NCBI RefSeq assembly: GCF_002093665.1
Contig: NZ_MRWE01000013.1
Span: forward strand, 1 to 64,000
DNA: 64,000 nt
Source: Rouxiella badensis
GTDB lineage: Bacteria > Pseudomonadota > Gammaproteobacteria > Enterobacterales > Enterobacteriaceae
Reading direction: 5' to 3'
The notes beneath the pieces are model-generated. The model was not told the DNA's origin. It worked only from the letters and a program-made list of their open reading frames with translations, and made no database searches. This document shows positions 9,184 through 17,273 of the stretch, piece after piece. Position 1 is the stretch's first letter. Every line of letters begins with the position of its first letter. A program made the position numbers and the translations under genes.

Positions 9184-9349
9184 TGCTGCATCCTTACATA
9201 AATAGATAACGGGAAGCGTTCCCGGCCTTTACAATCATCATAGCACCTAAGTTTCAACGGCATAGATACCCTCGCCCGCGCTCATTTTTTTGACATGGTT
9301 TTTTCATCCCCTATCATAAAGACAGCAACGTGAACCAACAGGCCAAATA

Positions 9350-10006
9350 ATGACCGATTTAATCCGTGACAAACTCGAGCTTCCCGCCGGGCATAACAAA
9401 CTTCTCCTGCATTCCTGCTGCGCACCCTGTTCAGGCGAAGTGATGGAAGCGATTCAGGCTTCAGGTATCGAGTACGCGATATTTTTCTATAATCCCAACA
9501 TTCATCCACAAAAAGAATATCTGCTGCGCAAAGAAGAGAATATTCGCTTTGCCGAACAGCATAACATTCCTTTTATTGACGCAGATTACGATACCGATAA
9601 CTGGTTCGAACGCGCACGGGGCATGGAAAAAGAGCCAGAGCGCGGTATTCGTTGCACCATGTGCTTTGACATGCGTTTTGAGCGCACCGCCCTTTACGCC
9701 TTCGAACACGGTTACACCGCCATTTCCAGCTCGCTGGGCATCTCCCGCTGGAAGGACATGCAACAGATTAACGGCTGTGGTTATCGCGCCGCCGAACCTT
9801 ATCCCGGCATGGTTTACTGGGACTACAACTGGCGCAAAAAAGGCGGCGCCGCACGTATGGTCGAGATAAGCAAACGCGAAAACTTCTATCAGCAGGAATA
9901 CTGTGGCTGCGTGTATTCCCTGCGAGACACCAACTTGCATCGTAAATCACAGGGTCGCCCGCTGATTAAACTCGGCGTTAAATACTACGGTGACGAGGAG
10001 GAATAA
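9350..10006 (+). CDS. queH: Epoxyqueuosine reductase QueH
   Basis: QueH performs the last step of queuosine synthesis, reducing epoxyqueuosine in the tRNA wobble position; it is a non-orthologous alternative to the cobalamin enzyme QueG. The 218-residue protein shows the family cysteines C23-C24 with C27 (SCCAPCSG), C102 and C105 (RCTMCFDMR), and a later YCGC pair near residue 185. These ligate an iron-sulfur cluster and an extra iron. It is cytosolic and monocistronic, with a hairpin just downstream. E. coli uses QueG, so this gene separates the organism from Escherichia. Whether queG is also present cannot be seen. Confidence 0.92.
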   Translation: MTDLIRDKLELPAGHNKLLLHSCCAPCSGEVMEAIQASGIEYAIFFYNPNIHPQKEYLLRKEENIRFAEQHNIPFIDADYDTDNWFERARGMEKEPERGIRCTMCFDMRFERTALYAFEHGYTAISSSLGISRWKDMQQINGCGYRAAEPYPGMVYWDYNWRKKGGAARMVEISKRENFYQQEYCGCVYSLRDTNLHRKSQGRPLIKLGVKYYGDEEE

Positions 10007-10034
10007 GACCTCAAACGCCGACTTTTTCTCCTAA

Positions 10035-10062
10035 AATAATCTGGCTGCCGCGCCAGATTATT
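10035..10062 (+). terminator. Hairpin downstream of queH
   Basis: AATAATCTGGC (10035-10045) pairs perfectly with GCCAGATTATT (10052-10062) around a six-base loop and is followed by a pyrimidine-rich tail (CTTCCTTCTT). Probable terminator of queH. Confidence 0.6.
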
Positions 10063-10281
10063 CTTCCTTCTTATGACCCGCCCCGCAATATCATTAATTC
10101 CTATGATTTCCACTTTTTAGAAACTTGCTTAACGCGCCCCTGCTTGTTACTTTCCGGACGTACAGATTTTTATGCACTTTCCATTAAGTGTACTAATAAA
10201 AAATATATATCTATAAATCATATTGATAAAAACACGAAACCATCTAAAAACAGATCTTTTTTGGACAACAGGGGATAGAAA

Positions 10282-10971
10282 ATGTGGGTTCTTATTGGCA
10301 TTCCAATCGTGGTGATTGGCTTTGCGCTGCGGTTTAATCCGCTGCTGGTGGTTACCGTCGCCGGTATTTCGACCGGTATCGCGGGCGGTATGCATACGGT
10401 TGACATCATTAGCGCTTTTGGGAAAGCCTTTACCGATAACCGTTACATGGGACTCGTTTGGTTAACACTGCCGGTGATCGCCCTTCTGGAGCGCAGCGGA
10501 CTGCGGGAACAGGCCAAGCACCTTATTTCGAAGATTCATGCCGCTACCACCGGTCGCGTGCTGATGCTCTATTTCTTCATTCGTCAGATGACCGCCGCAT
10601 TGGGACTGACCTCACTCGGCGGTCATGCGCAGATGGTTCGCCCACTCATTGCGCCGATGGCCGAAGCGGCCGCGACCACCAAATACGGCGACCTGCCTAA
10701 CGACGTGCGCCAAAAAATTCGCGCCAACGCAGCGGCGGTTGATAACATTGCGGTCTTTTTTGGTGAAGACATCTTTATTGCCGTGCAGTCAATTCTCTTG
10801 ATTAAAGGCTTCCTCGATCAGAACGGCGTCTTCGTCGAGCCTTTGCACCTTTCCGTCTGGGCCATCCCGACCGCCATCGCCGCGCTGATTATCCACTTTA
10901 TTCGCCTCTGGCTGCTCGACCGCTCGCTCGCCAAACGTTTTGATGTACAGCAGGGGAGCCTCGGCAAATGA
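10282..10971 (+). CDS. DUF969 family membrane protein
   Basis: A 229-residue polytopic membrane protein of the DUF969 family, with hydrophobic segments at about 1-30, 50-75, 90-110, 165-185 and 190-215 and conserved polar turns such as GGHAQMVRPL and NAAAVDNIAVFFGED. Its stop overlaps the next start by four bases (ATGA), so it is translationally coupled to a DUF979 gene. The two families occur together and are thought to form a two-part transporter; the substrate is unknown. The region before it (10063-10281) is AT-rich and likely holds the promoter. Confidence 0.85.
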   Translation: MWVLIGIPIVVIGFALRFNPLLVVTVAGISTGIAGGMHTVDIISAFGKAFTDNRYMGLVWLTLPVIALLERSGLREQAKHLISKIHAATTGRVLMLYFFIRQMTAALGLTSLGGHAQMVRPLIAPMAEAAATTKYGDLPNDVRQKIRANAAAVDNIAVFFGEDIFIAVQSILLIKGFLDQNGVFVEPLHLSVWAIPTAIAALIIHFIRLWLLDRSLAKRFDVQQGSLGK

Positions 10972-11918
10972 TTACCTTGAATACCGTTTATATTATTGCC
11001 GGTTTACTGTTTATTGGCTTCGCTTGCTTTAATTTACGCGACCGCAGCAACCCTAAGCGTTTTGTCAATGCGCTGTTCTGGGGCATTTATGGCGTCATCT
11101 TCCTGTTCGGAACAGAGATACCGCACTTCGTTACGGGCTGTATGGCCATTCTGCTGGCGGTTATCGCCGGTACCGGCCAGCTGGGCAAAGGCAAAAGCGA
11201 CGCTGAGCAACCCGAGGTTGCAGCGAAGCGCCAGGCCAGCGCCAAACGTTTCGGCAATCGTCTGTTCATCCCTGCCCTGATTATTCCGTTAGTGACCCTG
11301 ATTGGCACCTTGACGTTGAAATATGCTCCGTGGGTCGAAGGTAAGAACGTCACGTTGATTTCGCTGGTGCTGGGTACGATTGTCGCCTTCGTGGTGGCGC
11401 TGTTGATGCTGCGTGACTCACCGCTTAAAGCGATTAAGGCAGGCGGGCAAATCATGGATACCGTCGGCTGGGCGGCGATTCTGCCACAGATGCTGGCGGC
11501 ACTCGGCGGGCTGTTTGCGCTGGCGGGCGTAGGCGGCGTGGTCGCTAATCTGGTTAAAGATGTGATTCCGATGGGATCGCCGCTTGCGATTGTGATTGCC
11601 TACACCTTTGGCATGGCATTATTTACTATGATCATGGGTAACGGCTTTGCCGCCTTCCCGGTGATGACGGCGGGGATTGGTTTACCGCTGATCGTTCATC
11701 AATTGGGCGGTAATCCGGCGATTATGGGCGCAATCGGTATGCTTTCCGGGTTCTGCGGCACGCTGATGACGCCGATGGCCGCCAACTTCAATATCGTCCC
11801 GGCGGCGCTGCTGGAGTTACAGGACAAGCACGGGGTCATCAAGGCCCAGGCATTGACCGGTATTTTGCTGTTGCTGGTTAACACCGCGTTTCTGTATTTG
11901 TTTGTGTTCCGTTTCTGA
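10968..11918 (+). CDS. DUF979 family membrane protein
   Basis: A 316-residue polytopic membrane protein of the DUF979 family. It has about eight to nine hydrophobic segments, a charged loop near residues 70-95, and a conserved C-terminal half with NGFAAFPVMTAGIGLP and TPMAANFNIVP. It overlaps the DUF969 gene by four bases and is followed 27 bases later by a DUF2891 gene. The glycine- and proline-broken helices resemble those of carboxylate permeases, which fits a two-subunit permease, but no substrate is established. Confidence 0.85.
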   Translation: MITLNTVYIIAGLLFIGFACFNLRDRSNPKRFVNALFWGIYGVIFLFGTEIPHFVTGCMAILLAVIAGTGQLGKGKSDAEQPEVAAKRQASAKRFGNRLFIPALIIPLVTLIGTLTLKYAPWVEGKNVTLISLVLGTIVAFVVALLMLRDSPLKAIKAGGQIMDTVGWAAILPQMLAALGGLFALAGVGGVVANLVKDVIPMGSPLAIVIAYTFGMALFTMIMGNGFAAFPVMTAGIGLPLIVHQLGGNPAIMGAIGMLSGFCGTLMTPMAANFNIVPAALLELQDKHGVIKAQALTGILLLLVNTAFLYLFVFRF

Positions 11919-11945
11919 TAAACGGAACATCATGGAGTGGATGAC

Positions 11946-12968
11946 ATGACCTCGCAACAGCCCCTGCAACTGACGCCAGAAATGGCGTCACGCTTTGCTT
12001 CACTGGCGTTAAATCATTTAACCCGTGAATATCCTAACAAGCTGACTCACGCGCTGGTCGGCTCGGATGATGCCCAAACGCCACGTGCGCTGCATCCGAT
12101 CTTCTATGGCAGCTACGACTGGCATTCCTGCGTTCACGGCTACTGGCTGCTGCTGCGCCTGCTGGGACGTTATCCTGACCTGCCCGAGGCGAGCAAAATT
12201 ATCGCCGTGGTTGAGACGCATTTTACTGCCGAGAACGTCGCCGGTGAGTTGCGCTATTTGCAGCAAAAACATCACAGCGGTTTTGAGCGTCCCTATGGTT
12301 GGGCATGGTTCCTGGCGCTGGCGCAGCAGACTGACGCGCTGTCGTTACCGCAGGCCCGAGGCTGGGCCAAGACGCTGTCGCCGATGACCGAGTTTTTCGT
12401 TAAAAGCTTCTGTGAGTTTCTGCCCAAAGCCACCTATCCGCTGCGCGTCGGCAGCCATTTCAACACCGCGTTCGCACTCTCGCTGACGCTGGACTATGCG
12501 CGCAGCGCAGGGCGTAAAAAGCTGGCGGCGCTGATAGAAGAAACGGCACTGCGTTGGCATCTGGAGGACGTGAACTGTCAGGCGTGGGAGCCGGGCGGCG
12601 ATGAGTTTCTTTCGCCTTCGCTGATGGAGGCTGAATTGATGCGTCGGGTGCTGGCCCCCCAGGCTTTCATTACCTGGTTTGGCCGCTTCCTGCCTCATCT
12701 GGTGCAGGGACAGCCCGAGACGCTGTTTACCCCTGCGACGGTGACCGACCGCACTGACGGCAAAATTGGTCACCTGGATGGGCTGAATCTCAGCCGCGCA
12801 TGGTGCCAACGCTCGCTGGCCTCGGCGCTGCTCAAAGGAGACCCGCGCATTGCCCTGCTGAACGCCTCCGCTGACGATCACCTCAACAGTGCGCTAGAAC
12901 ATCTCGACAGCGACTACGCCGGGGAACACTGGCTGGCCACCTTTGCCCTGCTGGCGTTAGAAGCCTGA
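11946..12968 (+). CDS. DUF2891 family protein
   Basis: A 340-residue soluble protein of the DUF2891 family, rich in helices and aromatic residues (FYGSYDWHSCVHGYW near residue 50, RPYGWAW near 115, WEPGGDEFLSP near 210). The pattern of paired helices with Trp/His-lined loops resembles an alpha/alpha barrel of sugar-active enzymes, which is inference. I chose the ATG at 11946 because GGAG lies eight bases upstream; a GTG at 11937 is also in frame. It is the last gene of the DUF969-DUF979-DUF2891 operon, so it may process what the membrane pair imports. Confidence 0.82.
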   Translation: MTSQQPLQLTPEMASRFASLALNHLTREYPNKLTHALVGSDDAQTPRALHPIFYGSYDWHSCVHGYWLLLRLLGRYPDLPEASKIIAVVETHFTAENVAGELRYLQQKHHSGFERPYGWAWFLALAQQTDALSLPQARGWAKTLSPMTEFFVKSFCEFLPKATYPLRVGSHFNTAFALSLTLDYARSAGRKKLAALIEETALRWHLEDVNCQAWEPGGDEFLSPSLMEAELMRRVLAPQAFITWFGRFLPHLVQGQPETLFTPATVTDRTDGKIGHLDGLNLSRAWCQRSLASALLKGDPRIALLNASADDHLNSALEHLDSDYAGEHWLATFALLALEA

Positions 12969-12980
12969 TATTTTAAATAG

Positions 12981-13012
12981 ACGCCTCTGACTTTGAGTAC
13001 AGAGGCGTTTTC
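12981..13012. terminator. Terminator between convergent DUF2891 and lpxA-like genes
   Basis: ACGCCTCTG (12981-12989) pairs with CAGAGGCGT (13000-13008), followed by TTTTCCC on the plus strand. It ends the DUF969-DUF979-DUF2891 operon. Confidence 0.75.
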
Positions 13013-13014
13013 CC

Positions 13015-13803
13015 TTAGCGCACAATCCCGCGCGTTGAGCGGGCAAAGAACCGTTCAAAGCAGCTCAGATGCGGATACTCTTTCTGCATCAGCAGCAACG
13101 CCGCCTTGACTTCATTCAGCGCGTCACCGCCGTGATAAAGCTGATAATAAAGGACGCGGATCACCTGCCGCAGATGTTCGTCCTCAAACTGGCTCGTCAG
13201 CGCGTCTTCATTGACGCTGAGCGCTTTACAGCGGTTGCCCTGTACCCGCGTGAAGGGCGGGACGTCTTGCACAACACACGAATGGGCCAGCACCTGTGAC
13301 GCATAACCCAAAATACAAAACTGGTGCACGGCAGAATGCTCGTCAACCTGCCCGAAGTCATCGAGCTCAACGTGCCCGGCTAACGCGGCACCCAGGGCGA
13401 GATGCACAAAGCTGCCCACCACGCAGTCGTGACCGATATGCACCTGATTCATAAACACGTTATCGTTACCAATCTGCGTCACCCCGGTTCCCTGAACCGT
13501 GCCGCGGTGAAAAGTGGCCCTTTGGCCAATACGATTGCGATCGCCGATTTCGAGGCGCGTTGGCTCTCCTGCATACTTAAGGTCCTGATTTATCTCACCG
13601 AGAGAGCTGTACCTGTCGATCAGGTTGTCGCAGCCGATGCGGGTGTGCCCGTTAATGACGGCATGGGAAAGCACAACCGTTCCCTCGCCAATCTCGACGT
13701 TCGCCTGGATATGACAAAAGGGTCCAATGCGAACGTTTGCGCCGATCCTTGCGCCTTTTTCAATAATGCTGTTTCTCGCCACAATGGCGGAAGAGTGGAT
13801 CAT
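13015..13803 (-). CDS. LpxA-family acyltransferase paralogue
   Basis: A 262-residue left-handed beta-helix protein with hexapeptide repeats, the same length as E. coli LpxA (UDP-GlcNAc 3-O-acyltransferase, first step of lipid A synthesis). NGHTRIG, GEINQDLKYAGEPTR, HRGTVQG and the C-terminal FFARSTRG are conserved, and the catalytic-histidine region reads QVHIGHDCVVG, keeping the HxxHD pattern. Other positions differ (DEHSAVHQF instead of GGMTAVHQF). It stands alone, not in the usual lpxD-fabZ-lpxA-lpxB operon, and faces eptA across a shared promoter region. I infer a second acyltransferase with altered acyl or sugar preference; it could instead be degenerate. Confidence 0.8.
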   Translation of the reverse strand: MIHSSAIVARNSIIEKGARIGANVRIGPFCHIQANVEIGEGTVVLSHAVINGHTRIGCDNLIDRYSSLGEINQDLKYAGEPTRLEIGDRNRIGQRATFHRGTVQGTGVTQIGNDNVFMNQVHIGHDCVVGSFVHLALGAALAGHVELDDFGQVDEHSAVHQFCILGYASQVLAHSCVVQDVPPFTRVQGNRCKALSVNEDALTSQFEDEHLRQVIRVLYYQLYHGGDALNEVKAALLLMQKEYPHLSCFERFFARSTRGIVR

Positions 13804-13952
13804 TTAACGGAACCTTAGTGGAAAAAGACTAATCAAGGAGGGGAGGATAGAGATAAAGACGAGGCAACCCAGCATGCTTTAATTTATTTATTTTCTGAAC
13901 TTTATGGACATAAAGTTTCATTTAATATTCATTAAGGTTACGTTAACGTTTT

Positions 13953-13969
13953 ATTAAGGCTTTCTTAAG
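13953..13969 (+). promoter_or_regulatory. PmrA-box match upstream of eptA
   Basis: ATTAAG (13953-13958), five bases, then CTTAAG (13964-13969) matches the PmrA (BasR) direct-repeat consensus YTTAAK-N5-YTTAAK, with one deviation at the first base. A weaker similar pair (ATTAAG-N5-GTTAAC) lies just upstream at about 13931. The site is 100 bases before the eptA start and would overlap the -35 region. Confidence 0.65.
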
Positions 13970-14068
13970 CTTGAGGCTTTAGGGTGTGCCGATTCTGCTT
14001 GGTGCCACTCGCACTCCGGCTGATTTTCTTGGGCATATTTGCCGGACCTGAGTTTTTTGGAGACCGTT

Positions 14069-15700
14069 TTGCGTAATTTCATCCCTAAAATCAGCTATTT
14101 TTGGCTGACGTTACTGATTAGCCTGTATTTCACATTTGTCGTTAACTTCCCCGTTCTGCTTCATTTCTATCAAATTTTACATGCGCTGCCGGCGTATAAA
14201 ATTGGCTTTGCCATCTCGATTCCTTTCGTTCTGTTTGCTGCCCTGAATTTTGTGTTTACGCCGTTTACCTTTAAACCGGTGTTTAAACCTTTCTTTATCA
14301 TCCTGTTGCTGCTCAGCGGTCTGGCGTCTTATTCGGAGCTGACCTACCACGTGGTGTTTGACCGCAGCATGATTGAAAACATTGTCGAAACGCAGCAGAG
14401 CGAAGCCTCTTCCTACCTGAACACCTCGGTGATCGTCTGGTTTGTGCTGACCGCCATTCTGCCTGCCGTGCTGCTGTTCCTGGTGCCGGTCAAGTACAAC
14501 CAGAGCGTGATTAAACGCCTTGGCGTACGTATTCTGTCTATGCTGGTGTCTCTCGCTATCATTGGCGCTGTCGCGAGTCAGTATTATCAAGACTACGCGT
14601 CGGTAGGCCGCAGCAACCGCACGCTTAACGTCGAGATCTTGCCGACCAACTTCCTTTACAGCAGCAGCGAATATTTCTATCACAAGTATCTGACCAAGCC
14701 GCTGAAGTTCGAGAAAGTCGGTACCGATGCCAAGCTGGTGCAGAAACCAGGGCAAAAACCGACCTTAATGTTCCTGGTAATTGGTGAAACCGGCCGCGCG
14801 CAGAACCAGTCAATCAACGGCTACGACAAGCCAACCAATGGCTTTACGCAGAAAACGTCTGACATGGTGTTCTTTAATCACGTCAGTTCCTGCGGCACCG
14901 CGACCGCCGTTTCCGTGCCATGCATGTTCTCCGACATGAAGCGCGTCGACTTTAATAACGACCGCGCTCACGCCAGCGACAGCTTTCTGGACATTCTGCA
15001 ACGCGCTGGTGTTTCCGTTTATTGGAAAGACAACGACGAAGGCTGTAAGGGCGTGTGCGATCGCGTTCCAAACGTCACCATTCCGACCACCAAAGACGGC
15101 AAATTCTGTGACGGTGAAACCTGTTACGACGAAGCGCTATTGGAAGGAATAGACGACAAGATTGTCGACGACGGCAAGAATAAAGTCATCGCACTGCACC
15201 TGATTGGCAGCCACGGCCCGGCTTACTATCACCGCTACCCGGACAACTTCCGCTACTTTATGCCGGACTGCGAACGCAGCGATATTCAAAACTGTACCCA
15301 CGAACAGTTGGTGAACACCTACGACAACACCGTGCGCTACACCGACTACGTGCTGACGCAGGTTATCGCCAAGGCCAAAAAGTACCAGGATAAATACAAC
15401 GTCGCGATGATTTATCTGTCAGACCACGGTGAGTCGCTGGGTGAAGACGGTCTGTATCTGCACGGCACGCCCTACAGCGTAGCGCCACCGCAGCAGACCC
15501 ACGTGCCGATGATGTTCTGGCTGTCGCCACAGTATGTGGCCGCGCAGAGCCTCTCACTGAGCTGCCTACAGTCAGAGGCCGCGGAAAATGATTACTCGCA
15601 GGATAACCTGTTCCACACCGTGCTTGATGCGATGGACGTTAAGACCTCGGTCATCGATCCGTCGCTGGACATTCTGAAAAGCTGTAAAACGGCGCAGTAA
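14069..15700 (+). CDS. eptA: Phosphoethanolamine-lipid A transferase EptA
   Basis: EptA adds phosphoethanolamine to lipid A phosphates, lowering negative charge and polymyxin binding. The N-terminal part has five hydrophobic segments (to about residue 175), followed by a periplasmic sulfatase-fold domain. The nucleophile is in SCGTATAVSVPCMF (T277 from this start), with further metal-site motifs ETGRAQN and LSDHGESLGE. Cysteine pairs (CKGVCDR, CDGETC) match E. coli EptA. The best start is a TTG at 14069 with GGAG six bases upstream, giving 543 residues (E. coli 547); a TTG at 14039 is possible. A PmrA-box match upstream fits PmrAB control. It is monocistronic. Confidence 0.92.
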   Translation: MRNFIPKISYFWLTLLISLYFTFVVNFPVLLHFYQILHALPAYKIGFAISIPFVLFAALNFVFTPFTFKPVFKPFFIILLLLSGLASYSELTYHVVFDRSMIENIVETQQSEASSYLNTSVIVWFVLTAILPAVLLFLVPVKYNQSVIKRLGVRILSMLVSLAIIGAVASQYYQDYASVGRSNRTLNVEILPTNFLYSSSEYFYHKYLTKPLKFEKVGTDAKLVQKPGQKPTLMFLVIGETGRAQNQSINGYDKPTNGFTQKTSDMVFFNHVSSCGTATAVSVPCMFSDMKRVDFNNDRAHASDSFLDILQRAGVSVYWKDNDEGCKGVCDRVPNVTIPTTKDGKFCDGETCYDEALLEGIDDKIVDDGKNKVIALHLIGSHGPAYYHRYPDNFRYFMPDCERSDIQNCTHEQLVNTYDNTVRYTDYVLTQVIAKAKKYQDKYNVAMIYLSDHGESLGEDGLYLHGTPYSVAPPQQTHVPMMFWLSPQYVAAQSLSLSCLQSEAAENDYSQDNLFHTVLDAMDVKTSVIDPSLDILKSCKTAQ

Positions 15701-15706
15701 TTTTAC

Positions 15707-16594
15707 CTAGCCAATCCGACGCTCAATCTCCGCAACAAAGGCGTTGAGCGTCGGGTCATAACAGTGCTGTGCGCTGTTATAGGTCAGATACAGCGCCGTT
15801 TTCCGCAACGAGTTTCCGTCCAGCGCAAGGCGCACCAACTCCCCGCTTTCCAGCCGCGCAGACACCTTATGCAGCGGCACCCAGCCATACCCTACCCCAT
15901 GCACGATAGCCTCGATTGCCGCCTCAATAGTGGTAAAACTCCAGTTCGCCGTCTCATAGGTTTTGCGCTTTTCATCACGCTGCGAATCGCGGTCAACGAT
16001 GGTGATTAACGGAAATTGCCCCAGCTGCGAGGCGTTTATCGGTATCTTAAGAGACAGCAGCGGATGCCCGTACGCCGCAATCGGCACAAACTCCACGTCC
16101 ATCAACCAGCGGCTGTTCAGCGTATTTTCAGCAGGCTGCGTGGTGATATAGAGGTCTGCATCGCGCGCCTGTATTTGGCGATCGGTTTCGTTACGCAGGA
16201 TTTCGGAAAGCTGAAGCTGGGTATCGGGAAAAACTTTCTGAAAGGCTTTCAGTGACAGGAACAGGCTATCTTTGGGAAACACCGCGTCAACGACCAGGCT
16301 TATCTGCGTTCTAGCCCCCTGCTGCAACCCCACCGCCCGCGCCTCCAGTTGAATGAAGGCAGAAATCAACGGCTGAGCCTGCGAGAGCAGCGCGCGACCC
16401 TGCTCGGTCAGCTCGGCCTTACGGCCCACGATATGCAGCAGCCGCAGTCCGAGTCGTTCCTGCAGGCTCGCCAGCGCATAGCTCACCGACGACTGACTGC
16501 GAAACAACACCCTGGCCGCCTCAGCATAGCTGCCTTCGTTAACCACCGTCTGCAAGACGACCCATTGCTCCAACGTGGTGTGGGGGAGTTCCAT
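15707..16594 (-). CDS. LysR-family regulator, divergent to padC
   Basis: A 295-residue LysR-type regulator. The winged HTH is at about residues 8-65 (SYAEAARVLFRSQSSVSYALASLQERLG) and the effector domain at about 95-295. It is transcribed away from padC across 126 bases that contain a long palindrome, the classic layout for a LysR regulator of its neighbour. I infer that it responds to hydroxycinnamic acids and controls padC. PadR-type repressors serve this role in Gram-positives, so LysR control here is a distinct arrangement. Confidence 0.85.
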   Translation of the reverse strand: MELPHTTLEQWVVLQTVVNEGSYAEAARVLFRSQSSVSYALASLQERLGLRLLHIVGRKAELTEQGRALLSQAQPLISAFIQLEARAVGLQQGARTQISLVVDAVFPKDSLFLSLKAFQKVFPDTQLQLSEILRNETDRQIQARDADLYITTQPAENTLNSRWLMDVEFVPIAAYGHPLLSLKIPINASQLGQFPLITIVDRDSQRDEKRKTYETANWSFTTIEAAIEAIVHGVGYGWVPLHKVSARLESGELVRLALDGNSLRKTALYLTYNSAQHCYDPTLNAFVAEIERRIG

Positions 16595-16611
16595 CGCACA
16601 ATCCCATCTAA

Positions 16612-16657
16612 AAATTAGATTAATATCATCGTATATCAGCGTTATTCAATCTAATTT
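16612..16657. promoter_or_regulatory. Inverted repeat in the LysR/padC intergenic region
   Basis: AAATTAGATT (16612-16621) and its exact complement AATCTAATTT (16648-16657) flank a 26-base AT-rich centre. It sits between the two divergent starts and is a likely binding site for the LysR regulator, overlapping both promoters. Confidence 0.55.
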
Positions 16658-16720
16658 ACAAGGTGTAGTTTATTTCCAGAGCCAAAAAAACCTGAATTTA
16701 TGCCCTTTAAGGAGATAAAC

Positions 16721-17227
16721 ATGAGCAGCTTTGATAAAGAAGATTTGAGCGGTTTTGTCGGCAAACATCTGGTTTATACCTACGACAATGGCTGGAACTA
16801 CGAGATTTACGTTAAAAATGCCAACACCGTTGACTACCGCATTCACAGCGGCATCGTCGGCAATCGATGGGTGAAACACCAGCGCGCCTACATCGTGCGT
16901 GTCGCGTCAGAGGTGTATAAAATTTCGTGGACAGAACCGACCGGCACCGACGTGAGCCTGATTGTCAACCTGGGCGATAAAGTGTTCCATGGGACCATCT
17001 TCTTCCCACGTTGGGTCATCAATGATCCGCAAAAAACCGTGTGTTTCCAGAATGAGCACATCCCGCAGATGGAAGCCTATCGCGATGCAGGTCCGGCCTA
17101 TCCAACCGAGGTGATTGACGAGTTCGCAACCATTACCTACGTCCACGACAGCGGTGTGAATAACGAAGCGGTGATCAACTGCCCGGCGAGTGAGCTTCCG
17201 GCCGATTTCCCAAAAAACCTACGTTAA
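16721..17227 (+). CDS. padC: Phenolic acid decarboxylase
   Basis: A cytosolic, cofactor-free enzyme that decarboxylates p-coumaric, ferulic and caffeic acid to vinyl phenols, detoxifying plant phenolics. The 168-residue length is typical. Family signatures include GKHLVYTYDNGWNYEIYV, the HSGIVGNRWVKHQ stretch, and WTEPTGTDVSL. The ATG at 16721 follows a consensus AAGGAG site seven bases upstream; the in-frame ATG at 16700 does not. It is divergent from a LysR regulator and ends at a bidirectional terminator. It suggests contact with plant material. Confidence 0.95.
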   Translation: MSSFDKEDLSGFVGKHLVYTYDNGWNYEIYVKNANTVDYRIHSGIVGNRWVKHQRAYIVRVASEVYKISWTEPTGTDVSLIVNLGDKVFHGTIFFPRWVINDPQKTVCFQNEHIPQMEAYRDAGPAYPTEVIDEFATITYVHDSGVNNEAVINCPASELPADFPKNLR

Positions 17228-17236
17228 TATCCTGCC

Positions 17237-17267
17237 AAAAAGAGAGGGAACCCGTCCCTCTCTTTAT
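17237..17267. terminator. Bidirectional terminator between padC and hydrolase
   Basis: AAAGAGAGGGA (17239-17249) pairs perfectly with TCCCTCTCTTT (17255-17265) around five bases. A T-run follows on the minus strand and a short one on the plus strand, serving both converging genes. Confidence 0.85.
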
Positions 17268-17273
17268 TGCCTT

